A stretch of 64,000 bases of DNA from Kitasatospora sp. NBC_00458 (GTDB taxonomy: Bacteria > Actinomycetota > Actinomycetes > Streptomycetales > Streptomycetaceae): the NCBI RefSeq assembly GCF_036013975.1, contig NZ_CP107904.1, positions 4,713,001 through 4,777,000 of the forward strand, in the 5' to 3' direction. Both the position numbers and the translations under genes were made by a program. A model generated the notes under the pieces. The model worked only from the letters and a program-made list of their open reading frames with translations, was not told where the DNA came from and did not search any database. Positions 17,728 to 26,344 of this stretch are shown here, piece by piece; the first letter of the stretch is position 1, and every line of letters starts with the position of its first letter.

Positions 17728-18086
17728 TGTGGATAACCGCTGTGGGGAGCGGCTCGCCGGACGGTTATCCACAGGCCCGGAGGGCGGGCTGTGGATCGTG
17801 GGGAGGCTCCGATGGGCGAAGGATCGAACCTGGGAATTGAGGTTTCAAACCTCATTTGACCTTCCCGGGTGAGGGAATTGAAGCACTCAGACGGGTGATT
17901 TGCTGGCACTCGGGTGACTCTGGTCCGATTAGTCATCTCTGCGACGCAAACCGATGATCCGACCGATACCTGCAGTGGCTATACCGGTTTGTCGACTCAT
18001 CCCCAGACCTGTGGATAACTTTCGGCTGTGGACAGTGCCCACCCCTGTGGACAAGCGGGTTCCGGCGGCGGCCGCCCTGTGGACAG
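17728..18086. other. cluster of six DnaA-box-like nonamers between pheA and serS
   Basis: Perfect TTATCCACA matches lie at 17728-17736 (-), 17765-17773 (+) and 18010-18018 (-); a perfect Streptomyces-type TTGTCCACA at 18046-18054 (-); one-mismatch CTGTCCACA at 18027-18035 (-) and 18078-18086 (-). A further weak copy is at 17707-17715. The 529-base gap (17657-18185) has no gene. No dnaA, dnaN or rnpA is adjacent, so it is not oriC; it could be a DnaA titration or regulatory site. Confidence 0.6.
17838..17854. promoter_or_regulatory. 8-bp inverted repeat upstream of serS
   Basis: TGAGGTTT and AAACCTCA flank a single C. It lies 182 bases before the serS start in a relatively AT-rich stretch and may be an operator or small hairpin; no known regulator fits. 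Confidence 0.35.
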
Positions 18087-18185
18087 TCGGCGGGAGGGCG
18101 GCGGAAGGCCGGTGCGGTCACCCGCACCGGCCCGGGAACGCAGTCGAAAACGGTCGGAAAAGGACAGGGGGATAAAGGCCGACGC

Positions 18186-19121
18186 TCAGATGTCGCCGCG
18201 GCCGTCGAGGCAGCGGGAGAGCCAGTCGGCGGCCGCGCTGAAATCCGCGTCCGTGGTGCCGGGCCGCTGGTGCTTCGAGACCTGCTGGTCGGCCCGCGGA
18301 TAGGAGCCGAGGAACCGCACCTGCGGGGAGATCCGCTTGAGGCCCATCATCGCCTCGGCCACCCTGCGGTCGCTGAGGTGCCCCTCGCAGTCGATCAGGA
18401 AGCAGTAGTTGCCGAGCCCCTCACCGGTCGGCCGGGACTCGATCCGCATCAGGTTGACCCCGCGCACGGCGAACTCCTGGAGCAGCTCCAGCAGCGCGCC
18501 CGGGTGGTCGTCCGGCAGCCAGACCACCATCGAGGTCTTGTCCGCGCCGGTCGGCGAGGAGACCCGCCCCGGCCGGCCGACCAGGACGAAGCGGGTGGTC
18601 GCGCTCTGCGCGTCCACGATGTCCTTGACCAGCGGGTCCAGGCCGTAGATCGGTGCGGCGAACTCGCCCGCGAACGCGCCGTCGTAGCGGCCCTCGGCCA
18701 CCAGGCGGGCGCCGTCCGCGTTGGAGGCGGCCGACTCCCAGTGCGCGTCCGGCAGGTTGGCGGCCAGCCAGCGGCGGACCTGCGCCTGGGCCACCGGGTG
18801 GCTGGTGACGGTCTTGATGTCGGACAGCCCGGTGCCCGGCCGGACCAGCAGCGCGAAGGTGATCGGCAGCAGCACCTCGCGGTAGATCATCAGCGGGGCG
18901 CCGGCCGCCAGTTCGTCGTTGGTCGCCGTGACGGCGCCCTCGACCGAGTTCTCGATCGGCACGAACGCGCCCGACGCCTCGCCGCCGCGCACCGCGTCCA
19001 GCACCAGCTGCACCGAGGACATCGGCACCAGCTCCCGGGTGGCCGCCTCGGGCAGGGTGCGCAGGGCCGCCTCGGTAAAGGTGCCCGCCGGCCCGAGGTA
19101 CGTGTAGCGGGTTGCCGACAT
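18186..19121 (-). CDS. pheA: prephenate dehydratase
   Basis: 311 residues. It converts prephenate to phenylpyruvate, the last specific step before phenylalanine. The catalytic PDT domain starts YTYLGPAGTFTEAALRTLPE, includes FVPIENSVEGAV and the conserved Thr-Arg-Phe of SATTRFVLVGR; the C-terminal ACT domain has the regulatory motifs HPGALLELLQEF (GALL type) and LMRIESRPTGEGLGNYCFLI (ESRP), which bind phenylalanine for feedback inhibition. ATG 19121 follows GGAGGCGTC. A last 30 residues beyond the ACT domain are poorly conserved. It is upstream of serS on the same strand with the DnaA-box gap between. Confidence 0.96.
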   Translation of the reverse strand: MSATRYTYLGPAGTFTEAALRTLPEAATRELVPMSSVQLVLDAVRGGEASGAFVPIENSVEGAVTATNDELAAGAPLMIYREVLLPITFALLVRPGTGLSDIKTVTSHPVAQAQVRRWLAANLPDAHWESAASNADGARLVAEGRYDGAFAGEFAAPIYGLDPLVKDIVDAQSATTRFVLVGRPGRVSSPTGADKTSMVVWLPDDHPGALLELLQEFAVRGVNLMRIESRPTGEGLGNYCFLIDCEGHLSDRRVAEAMMGLKRISPQVRFLGSYPRADQQVSKHQRPGTTDADFSAAADWLSRCLDGRGDI

Positions 19122-19404
19122 GACGCCTCCAAGGGGACAAGGGACCGAGCGGGGAGAGAAGGGGCGGCCGGTGCGCCGGGCGACCGGCGCGGTGGACCGC
19201 CGCGGACCGGCGGACCGCCGTCGAGCTGCGGCCCCCCGGGGGGTCGGCGGACCGTCGGAAACGGCGGACTGCCGAAAGGAGCCACCTTAGTCACTTCCCC
19301 CGCCGCCCACGATCGCGTTTCGCTCCGTGGGCGGCGCGGTGGTACGGCGGCGGGGACGGTGGCGCGGCCGTGGCCGGGTCGGTTGGTCAGCCGGGGCGGG
19401 CCGG

Positions 19405-20778
19405 TCAGTCCAGCAGGGTCTGCCCGACGTAGCCGCCCTCCGGTGCGCCCGGCGGGACGGCGTACAGCCCGCTCGCCTCGTGCCGCAGGAAGCGGGAGAG
19501 GCCGTCGCCCCGGGCCAGTTTGCGCTGCACCGGGGTGAAGCCCCTGCGCGGATCGGCCTGGAAGGCGAGGAACAGCAGCCCGGCGTCCGGCGAGCCGTCG
19601 GGGAGCAGGCCGTCGTGGTACGAGAACCCGCGCCGCAGCATCGCGGCCCCGCCGTTGGCGGCCGGCGCCGCGACCCGGATGTGCGCGTCGGCGGGGACGG
19701 CCAGCGAGCCGTCCGGCCCCTGCGCGCCGAGGTCCACGGGGGTGGACTCGCCGGCACCGTCGGGCGCGCCGAGCGGCGCGCCGTCCGACTTGCGCCGTCC
19801 GATCACCCGCTCCTGGCGGTCGACCGGCAGCGCCTCCCAGTTGTCCAGCAGCATACGGATCCGCCGGAAGACCAGGAACGAGCCGCCGGCCAGCCAGGCG
19901 GGCTGGTCGCTCCCGGCGGCGCAGAACACCTTGGCGGCGAAGCCCTCCTCGCCGGGCCTGGGGTTGTTGGTGCCGTCGACCTGGCCCATCAGGTTGCGCC
20001 CGGTCATCGGGTGCGGGGTGGCACCGGGCGTCCGGGCGAAGCCGGACGACTGCCAGCGCAGTGCCGCGGTGCCGGCCGCCTGGCGCTGGAGGACCCGCAG
20101 GGCGTGGACGGCGACCAGCGCGTCGTCGGCGCCGATCTGGACGAACAGGTCGCCGTCGCCGCGGGCCGGGTCGAGCGCGTCGGCGGGGAAGGCGGGCAGC
20201 GGTTCCAGCCCGGCCGGGCGGCGGCCGGCCAGACCGGCCTTGTCGAACAGGCCGGCGCCGAAGCCGAAGGTGACGGTGAGCGAGCAGGGTCCGGCGTCGA
20301 GGGCCACCTGGTTCTCGAACTCGTCGGCCGGTTCGCCGGCGGCCAGCCGGGCGGCCGTCCGGGACCAGCGCCGCAGCAGGGCGCGCAGCCCGTCCCGCCC
20401 GGCCGCGCCGGCGAGGTCGAAGGCGGCCAGCTGGACGCGCGCCTGCTGCGGTTCGAGGATGCCCGCCTGGTGCTCGCCGTGGAACGGCGACCGGGCCGTG
20501 CCGAGCGTGCGGGCCGAGCCGTCCGGGCCGGACGGACCACCGGTGCCGTCCGGCCCGGAGCGGTCCAGGACGACCGCCCCGGCGGCGCCCGCGCCCACCC
20601 CGACCACCAGACCGGCCCCGGCCGTCCCGAGCAGCGCCCGCCGGGTGAGGCCGGCGCGGCCCCCGGCCGCTCCGGTGCCGCCGTCCGCACCCGCGGTGTC
20701 CGGCGTGGCGGTGCCGGCGGTGGTGCCGGTGGTGCTGGTGGTGCCCTTCGTGCTCTTGGTGCTCTCGGTGCTCTCCAT
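19405..20778 (-). CDS. efeB: Tat-exported DyP-type heme peroxidase (EfeB/DtpA-like)
   Basis: 457 residues. A Ser/Thr-rich start is followed by a twin-arginine signal (GLTRRALLGTAGAGLVVG, about residue 43). The peroxidase part carries GQVDGTNNP with the family GxxDG motif (distal Asp), DAHIRVAAP with the likely proximal heme His, and MLRRGFSYHDG with the distal Arg. It ends the copper operon, 14 bases after the CopC-CopD gene. In Streptomyces lividans the equivalent DtpA receives electrons or copper-linked input for maturation of the radical copper oxidase GlxA; the same role is inferred here from the gene order. E. coli EfeB, by contrast, works with EfeUO in iron uptake, and no efeU/efeO is present here. 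Confidence 0.88.
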   Translation of the reverse strand: MESTESTKSTKGTTSTTGTTAGTATPDTAGADGGTGAAGGRAGLTRRALLGTAGAGLVVGVGAGAAGAVVLDRSGPDGTGGPSGPDGSARTLGTARSPFHGEHQAGILEPQQARVQLAAFDLAGAAGRDGLRALLRRWSRTAARLAAGEPADEFENQVALDAGPCSLTVTFGFGAGLFDKAGLAGRRPAGLEPLPAFPADALDPARGDGDLFVQIGADDALVAVHALRVLQRQAAGTAALRWQSSGFARTPGATPHPMTGRNLMGQVDGTNNPRPGEEGFAAKVFCAAGSDQPAWLAGGSFLVFRRIRMLLDNWEALPVDRQERVIGRRKSDGAPLGAPDGAGESTPVDLGAQGPDGSLAVPADAHIRVAAPAANGGAAMLRRGFSYHDGLLPDGSPDAGLLFLAFQADPRRGFTPVQRKLARGDGLSRFLRHEASGLYAVPPGAPEGGYVGQTLLD

Positions 20779-20792
20779 GGCGGTGATCCGAT

Positions 20793-22985
20793 CTAACCGA
20801 TCTTCAGCTGCTTGATCTCGGTGGTCTGGTCGATCTCGGAGGATCTGACCAGCACCGACACCACCCAGTTCCCGGTCAGCGGCAGTTGCGCGGTTCCGGT
20901 CCAGCGCCCGGTGCCCTCGGCGGTCAGCGGGACGGTGAGCGGGCCGAGGTCGCGGTCCGGCAGGGTGAAGGCGAGCTCCACCTCCGGCACCTCGACCGGC
21001 TGCCCGTCCGCGCCGTCCAGCTTGAGGTGCACCTCGTTCGACCCGGTCCGGGCCGGGTTGAGGGTGACGGTCGCGGTGCCCTTGGCGTTCGGCGTCCGGC
21101 CCTTGGTGTCGTACGGGAGCCTGAGCTCCAGGGTCTGGCCGGGCACCGTCTGCGGTGCCGCGGTGCCGCCGGTCCCGGGAGCCGCTCCGCCGGTCACCGG
21201 CGCGGTGCCGCCCGCGGCCCCGGCCGCGATCTCGCCCGCGACCCGCCCGGGCGGCGAGTTGGTGAGCATCGTGGTGACCACCAGCACGGCCACCGCGACC
21301 ACGGCCTCGACCAGCACCGAACGGCGCAGCCCGGCCCGGTTCGGGGTGAGCCCGCGGTCCCGGCCGGCGTTCTCCCGGGCGGTCCGCTGCCGCGCCAGCT
21401 GCGCCCGTCGGAGCGGGTCGTCGGAGCCGTCCGGCTCCCCCGCCCCGGCGTCGGACAGGGCGGCGGCCGGGGCGCCGGACGGCACGAGGACCGCCTCCGC
21501 CTCGGCCGGGGCGGCGCGCAGCCGGGCCAGCCAGGAGCGGGAGAACCAGGCGACGCCGAGCATGGCGACCACGCAGCCGCTCTTCACGAGCAGCAGCCGG
21601 CCGTACTCGGTGCCGGTCAGCGCGCCCCAGCTGCCGAGGCCGCGCCAGGACTGGTAGACCCCGGTGCCGGCCAGCACCACGACCGAGCCGAGCGCGATCT
21701 TCGAGAACCGTTCCGCGGCGTCCGCGCCGATCCCCTCGCGGAGTCCGACCAGCATCGCGGCCAGGCCGCCGAGCCAGAGGGCCATGGCGATCAGGTGGAG
21801 CATGCCGAGCGGTACCGACAGCCAGACCTGGATGCCCACCGAGGCGTGGTCGGCGCCGACCCAGGTCGCCGAGAGGGCGACCGCCAGCACGAGCCCGGCC
21901 ACCCCGAGCCCCAGCCGGGCCTCGCGCTGCGGCCGTTCGGCGACCCGCTGCTCCAGCTCCCGCAGTTCGGCCTCCTCCGGGTCCTCGTCCCGGCGGGCCC
22001 TCCCGCCGCCGGCCGCGCCGCGGTCCGCCGGGTCCGCGGAGTCCGCGGCGTCCGCCCGGTCCGCCCGGTCCGCCGTTCCGCCGCCCGCCGGGTGCGCGGC
22101 CGGCTGCCCGAGCTGACCGACCAGCAGCGACAGGAAGACCCCGCTCGCCGCGAGCAGCAGCAGCCGGGCCGCCAGCGCGGTGCCGATCCGCTCGTCCAGC
22201 GTGGCGCGGATCAGTGACAGGTCGAAGGCCTTCGAGACCCCCGAGCCCCGCTCGTACGGGCCGCGCAGCATCAGCACCGCGACGGTGGAGACCAGCAGTG
22301 CCACCCAGCCGGTCATCAGCAGCCGCTGGACCGGGCGCCGGGCCACGCCGGCCGGCCAGCAGACCAGCACGAACCCGGCCGCGCCGACGAGCAGCGCGAA
22401 CGCCCCGTAGGCGACGGTGCGCCCGGTGCCGTAGAGCGCGGCTACCACGTCGTCGGCCTCGGCGCTCTGCAGTGCGGTGGCGGAGACGGTGGTGGCCGAG
22501 GGGGCGCCGATGGAGAAGGTGAACGCGCCGCCGATCGGGTGCGAGTCCTCGGAGACGGCCCGCCAGGCGACCGTGTACGTGCCGTCGGCCAGCCCGCTGT
22601 TCAGCCCGACCCGGGCGGTGTTGTCCTTGCCGTCGGCGTGCACGGGGCCGCCGGTGTCGACGGCCTTGCCGGCAGGGTCGAGCACCCGGACGGAGTCCCC
22701 GGAGAGCGAGACGGCCTCGCTGAAGGTCAGCGTGACGGCCTGCGGCGCGGTGGGGAGCACCGCGTTCTGCACCGGGTCGGTGGACTGCAGGGCGGCGTGG
22801 GCGGAGGCCGGTCCGGCACCGCCGAGCACCAGCGCGAGCACCGCGCCGAGCACGCCGAGCAGCCCGGCGATCCGGCGTCCGGTGATCCGGCGTCCGGCGA
22901 TCCGGTGCCCTGCGATCCGGTGCCCGGGGCCGCGGCGCCGGGTGGTCCGGCGCCCGGGGGACGGTGGCAGCACGGCCTTCAGCAT
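20793..22985 (-). CDS. CopC-CopD fusion, copper transport protein
   Basis: 730 residues. After a signal peptide, the mature start AHAALQSTDP offers the N-terminal copper-binding His of CopC, with a second site in SEDSHPIGGAFTFSIG. A CopD region of about nine membrane spans follows (AYGAFALLVGAAGFVLVCWP, ATWVGADHASVGIQVWLSVP), then a C-terminal periplasmic-side YtkA-like beta domain (TLELRLPYDTKGRTPNAKGT). It should bring copper across the membrane or hand it to enzymes outside. Stop and start spacing (13 and 14 bases to neighbours) show a tight operon. The N-terminus contains four 15-base repeats that lengthen the basic part of the signal peptide. Confidence 0.9.
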   Translation of the reverse strand: MLKAVLPPSPGRRTTRRRGPGHRIAGHRIAGRRITGRRIAGLLGVLGAVLALVLGGAGPASAHAALQSTDPVQNAVLPTAPQAVTLTFSEAVSLSGDSVRVLDPAGKAVDTGGPVHADGKDNTARVGLNSGLADGTYTVAWRAVSEDSHPIGGAFTFSIGAPSATTVSATALQSAEADDVVAALYGTGRTVAYGAFALLVGAAGFVLVCWPAGVARRPVQRLLMTGWVALLVSTVAVLMLRGPYERGSGVSKAFDLSLIRATLDERIGTALAARLLLLAASGVFLSLLVGQLGQPAAHPAGGGTADRADRADAADSADPADRGAAGGGRARRDEDPEEAELRELEQRVAERPQREARLGLGVAGLVLAVALSATWVGADHASVGIQVWLSVPLGMLHLIAMALWLGGLAAMLVGLREGIGADAAERFSKIALGSVVVLAGTGVYQSWRGLGSWGALTGTEYGRLLLVKSGCVVAMLGVAWFSRSWLARLRAAPAEAEAVLVPSGAPAAALSDAGAGEPDGSDDPLRRAQLARQRTARENAGRDRGLTPNRAGLRRSVLVEAVVAVAVLVVTTMLTNSPPGRVAGEIAAGAAGGTAPVTGGAAPGTGGTAAPQTVPGQTLELRLPYDTKGRTPNAKGTATVTLNPARTGSNEVHLKLDGADGQPVEVPEVELAFTLPDRDLGPLTVPLTAEGTGRWTGTAQLPLTGNWVVSVLVRSSEIDQTTEIKQLKIG
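22867..22926 (-). repeat. four tandem 15-bp repeats in the CopC-CopD signal peptide
   Basis: GCGATCCGGCGTCCG-like units at 22867, 22882, 22897 and 22912 encode GHRIA/GRRIT-type pentapeptides just before the hydrophobic core. Probable slippage expansion. Confidence 0.8.
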
Positions 22986-22997
22986 CTCGTGGATCCC

Positions 22998-23549
22998 TTA
23001 CTGCTGGCCGGGGCGGTAGGTGAGCTCCTTGACCGGGACCTTCACCGAGATGGTGCCGGTCCGGGCGAAGGTCAGGTCGAGTTCGAGCTCGTCCCCCACG
23101 GCGGGCGACTTCTGCCAGTCCATGATCATCAGATGGGTGCCGCCGCGGGCGAGCTGCAGCGCGCCGTGCGCGGGGACGGCCAGCTTCTCCACGTGCTCCA
23201 TGGTGGTCGCGGTGGAGCGGTGCATGGTGACCGAGCCGGCGCCGGGGCTGGACACCGCCAGCAGCTCGTCCTGCTCGCCGCCGTCGTTGCGCACCGTCAG
23301 GTAGCCGGCCGCCATCCCGCCGGCCGGCGGCAGCGGGATGTAGGAGTCGGCGACGCTCAGCCGCGCCGGTCCGCTCCCCTGCACCGCGCCGCCGGCACCG
23401 TCCTGACCGCCCGCTCCGCAGGCGACCAGGAAGGCGCCGCCGCCCAGTGCCGTCGCCAGCACCGCCCCCGCGAGTGCCGTCCGGCGGAAGCCGACGGCGC
23501 CCCGGGGCCCGGCGGCCCGGCGGACGGCGGGTCGACCGGTGCCCTTCAT
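22998..23549 (-). CDS. PCuAC-type periplasmic copper chaperone lipoprotein (ECuC-like)
   Basis: 183 residues. A lipobox FLVACGA gives a lipid-anchored extracytoplasmic protein. The copper motif H-M-x10-M-x21-H-x-M is seen as VTMHRSTATTMEH with further Met/His in GGTHLMIMDWQ. It binds Cu(I) and passes it to Sco or directly to the CuA site of cytochrome c oxidase. Its ATG overlaps the Sco stop by 4 bases and CopC-CopD follows 12 bases later. The Streptomyces lividans counterpart is called ECuC. Confidence 0.92.
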   Translation of the reverse strand: MKGTGRPAVRRAAGPRGAVGFRRTALAGAVLATALGGGAFLVACGAGGQDGAGGAVQGSGPARLSVADSYIPLPPAGGMAAGYLTVRNDGGEQDELLAVSSPGAGSVTMHRSTATTMEHVEKLAVPAHGALQLARGGTHLMIMDWQKSPAVGDELELDLTFARTGTISVKVPVKELTYRPGQQ

Positions 23550-24223
23550 GCGGCGACCCCCCTGGCCAGCAGCGGCAGGTCGTGCTCGAAGACCTTCTCC
23601 TCGGTGCCGCTGAGGTAGAGGACGTGCGCCTTGTCGTCGGAGGGCAGGAACGCCAGCACCTGGGCGCCGTGGGTGGAGGTGACGGTGCCGTCGCCGTTGA
23701 CCACCGGGTCCTCGATCATGATGCCGAGCGCCCTGGCGGCCGTCTTCACCTTGGCGAGGTCGCCGGTGAGGCCTATGAAGTCGCTGCCCATCGAGTCGAG
23801 CCAGGTGCGCAGCACCTGCGGGGTGTCGCGCTGCGGGTCGGTGGAGACGAACACGACGTTGACCTTCTGCCGTTCCTCCGCGGGGAGCGCCTTCATCGCG
23901 ACGCCGATGTCCCCCATGGTGGTCGGGCAGACGTCCGGGCAGCTGGTGTAGCCGAAGAACAGCAGGGTCGGCTTGCCGGCGGTCTGCTTGCGCAGGTCGT
24001 ACGGCTGGCCGGCGGTGTCGGTCAGCTGGAGGTCCGGCTTCTCGAAGTTCTTGCCGAGCACGGTGCCCTGGTAGGGCGAGTCGGGCTTCTGCTGGGTGAC
24101 CTTGGCGGGGCCGGTGGTGCCGCCGTCGGAGCCGCAGGCGGTCAGGGTGAGCGCGGCGGCGAGGGCTACGGCGGCGGCGCCGGCCAGTCGGGGGGTGCGG
24201 GCGGTGCGGAGGGTGCGGGGCAT
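23546..24223 (-). CDS. SCO1/SenC family copper metallochaperone
   Basis: 225 residues. Lipoprotein signal LTLTACGSDG, then a thioredoxin-fold domain with GYTSCPDVCPTTMGDI carrying the Cu-binding CxxxC, and the conserved His in TSTHGAQVLAFL. Sco proteins load copper into cytochrome c oxidase subunit II and, in Streptomyces, influence morphological development at low copper. A 93-base gap separates it from ycnI upstream, which may hold its own promoter. Confidence 0.93.
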   Translation of the reverse strand: MPRTLRTARTPRLAGAAAVALAAALTLTACGSDGGTTGPAKVTQQKPDSPYQGTVLGKNFEKPDLQLTDTAGQPYDLRKQTAGKPTLLFFGYTSCPDVCPTTMGDIGVAMKALPAEERQKVNVVFVSTDPQRDTPQVLRTWLDSMGSDFIGLTGDLAKVKTAARALGIMIEDPVVNGDGTVTSTHGAQVLAFLPSDDKAHVLYLSGTEEKVFEHDLPLLARGVAA

Positions 24224-24316
24224 GGGAGGTCCGATCGTGCGCGGTGGATCACCGGCGGGGCCGTACCCGGGGCGCGGGTACGGCCGGCGGCGGGTGCGGC
24301 CCCGCCGGTGCTGAGG

Positions 24317-25084
24317 TCAGGAGGCCGAGCCGCTGTCCTTGCGGCGCAGGCCGATGATGCCGAACGCGGTGCCGATCACACCGACCACGATGCCGACGAC
24401 GCCCAGCACGCGGGCGGTGGAGTCGCTGGACTTCGTGTCGGCGGCGGCCTCGCTCTTGCTGCCGGAGTCGCCGTGGCCGTGGCCGTCGGCGGCGGCCGAC
24501 GGGGAGGCGGTGGCGGTCACGCCGTGGCCGTCGGCCGAGGTGGACTTGGTCAGCTTCAGCACGGGCGCGGGCTTGGCCGGCTCGGGCTGGCCGTCCTTGG
24601 CCTCGTCGATCCAGCGGACCACGTCGCCGTTGTCGTAGCTCTGCAGCGCCTTGAAGACCAGGTTGTCGGAGTCGGTCGGCAGCGGGCCGAGCGAGACGCG
24701 GAACTCCTGGAACTGGCCGGGGGCGATCTTCACGCCCGCGTCGGCGGTCCAGGTGATCTTGGAGACGGCCTCGTTGACGTCGTTGCCGTGCACCTTGATC
24801 GGCTTGTCGAGCTTGGACTTCTCGACGACGGCGGTCCAGCCCGGCAGCGGCTGGGTCCGCACCGAGGCCAGCGGGTGGTCGAGCGGGAGGTTGATCTCCA
24901 GCTTCACGGTGCCGGCGGCGTCGTTCTCGTTCGGCACCCGGAAGTCGACGGCGGTGTAGCCGCCCTGCTCGGCGCTGCCCGGGTTCACCGTCACGTGGGC
25001 GGAGGCGGGACCGGCCAGCACCACCACGGAGGCGGCGGCGGCGAGGGCGACGGCGGCGATACGGCGGGAGGAAAGGGAACGCAT
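24317..25084 (-). CDS. YcnI-family copper-binding membrane protein
   Basis: 255 residues from ATG 25084. Signal peptide, then mature AHVTVNPGSAEQGGYT with the N-terminal His that together with a conserved Trp binds Cu(II) in Bacillus YcnI. The YcnI (DUF1775) domain runs through LASVRTQPLPGW and GQFQEFRVSLGPLP to about residue 175; a His/Asp/Ser linker (ADGHGHGDSGSKSEA) and a C-terminal membrane span follow (VLGVVGIVVGVIGTAFGI) with basic residues at the end. First gene of the copper cluster proper; the upstream 194 bases show no clear promoter. Confidence 0.92.
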   Translation of the reverse strand: MRSLSSRRIAAVALAAAASVVVLAGPASAHVTVNPGSAEQGGYTAVDFRVPNENDAAGTVKLEINLPLDHPLASVRTQPLPGWTAVVEKSKLDKPIKVHGNDVNEAVSKITWTADAGVKIAPGQFQEFRVSLGPLPTDSDNLVFKALQSYDNGDVVRWIDEAKDGQPEPAKPAPVLKLTKSTSADGHGVTATASPSAAADGHGHGDSGSKSEAAADTKSSDSTARVLGVVGIVVGVIGTAFGIIGLRRKDSGSAS

Positions 25085-25278
25085 GGTTTCGGTGGTCTCC
25101 GATCGGAGGCTCTGCGGCAGGCCCGCTCCCGGGCACGGGGCTTCCGTGCCACGGCGGGGCCGCGCGGCGTGGGGACGAGAGTGGGGGAGGCCGCAGGACC
25201 GCACGAGCTGGCGGGTACGGCTCGGCTGCTGCGTACACCCGGACGGGCACCGATGGGGGAGGTGCCGCCGACGGCGGG

Positions 25279-26115
25279 TCAGTACGCGAGCGCCCCGAGC
25301 GGCGGCCCGCGCCGCACCACGCTGTGCCGCAGCGCGGCACCGGCCGGCAGCGGGTCGTCCCCGCCGCGGCCGCCGGACCGGCGGACCGGGCCGCCGGGCG
25401 TGCCGAGCAGGCCGCGCAGCAGGACCGCGGCCAGTGCGAAGGCCGTCCGCAGCGGGGTCGCCCAGCGCTCCCGGGCCGCGGTGGCGGTGATCCGCAGCAG
25501 CCGCCAGAGCGCCGCCTCGCCGCGCCGCAGCCACCAGCCGGCCACCAGGGCGGCGGTCAGGTGGCCCAGGAGCATCGACGGCGTCATCCCGAGCACGCCG
25601 CCCTGCCACCACGGCGCGGCCGCGTACGCCTGCGGGTCCAGGCCCGCGCCGGCGACCAGCTGTTCGGCGGTCGGACCGCCGGGCAGGCCGATCAGGGTGC
25701 CGGGCCGGGCCTCGTTGCAGATCAGCCGTCCGGCCACCTGCGGCAGGGTCAGCGGGCCCGAACCCAGCGGACCGCCGTGGTGCGCGCCGCCACCGGCGGC
25801 CGTGTGGCCGCCGAAGGAGTGGAAGAGGACGTGCAGCCCGAACTGCCCGGCGCCGAGCGCGGCGGCGATCGCGGTGAGCGAGCGCTCCCGCCCGCCGAGG
25901 GCGACGGCCGCCAGCAGGACGCCCGTGAAACCGGCCGCGAGGGCCGGCAGGGCCACGTTCCCGCCGCCCGCCAGGGCGTGCCCGGCGGCCGCGATCAGCG
26001 TGCACACCAGGGCGAACGGGACCGCCCGGGCAAGCCGCAGGTCCCAGGCGGCGGCCCCCACCGGTGCGTCCGGTACGGGGGCGCCCGGGTGCGGGGCGGC
26101 GGCGGGGGCAGTCAT
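25279..26115 (-). CDS. hypothetical integral membrane protein upstream of copper operon
   Basis: 278 residues with four to five hydrophobic spans (AVPFALVCTLIAAAGHALAG, VALPALAAGFTGVLLAAVAL, LGHLTAALVAGWWL, and the C-terminal TAFALAAVLLRGLLG). The loop GLHVLFHSFGGHTAAGGGAH is rich in His, suggestive of metal binding. It lies 194 bases upstream of ycnI on the same strand and is found with ycnI in other actinobacteria, so a part in copper handling is likely but not shown. No signal peptide; no enzyme motif. The C-terminal 40 residues are basic and cytoplasmic. Confidence 0.75.
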   Translation of the reverse strand: MTAPAAAPHPGAPVPDAPVGAAAWDLRLARAVPFALVCTLIAAAGHALAGGGNVALPALAAGFTGVLLAAVALGGRERSLTAIAAALGAGQFGLHVLFHSFGGHTAAGGGAHHGGPLGSGPLTLPQVAGRLICNEARPGTLIGLPGGPTAEQLVAGAGLDPQAYAAAPWWQGGVLGMTPSMLLGHLTAALVAGWWLRRGEAALWRLLRITATAARERWATPLRTAFALAAVLLRGLLGTPGGPVRRSGGRGGDDPLPAGAALRHSVVRRGPPLGALAY

Positions 26116-26344
26116 GGCCGGGCCATCATCTCATCGCCTACCACCGCCGGACCGGCAGGGTGGGAAATCCCTACGAATGCCCCGTTCGGCCCCGGCGCAC
26201 GGGCCCGGACGTGCGCCGCTCGGCACAGAGCCGTCCCCCAGTCCATCCGCCGAACGGGCGGTAGCGGACCTCCGGCACGGTTCACCCCGGCATCCCCCGG
26301 AGATACCTCGTTATATGTGGAGCCGCAGCCAGGAGGGACCTCCC

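Noticed and set aside
17815..17880. tRNA-like stretch with GGTTCGATCC on the minus strand
   Set aside because: The T-loop-like string has no matching acceptor, D or anticodon stems; the nearby TGAGGTTTCAAACCTCA is a simple palindrome.
17657..18185. Replication origin oriC
   Set aside because: DnaA-box-like sites exist, but only six, and neighbours are serS and pheA instead of dnaA/dnaN/rnpA; also no AT-rich unwinding stretch.
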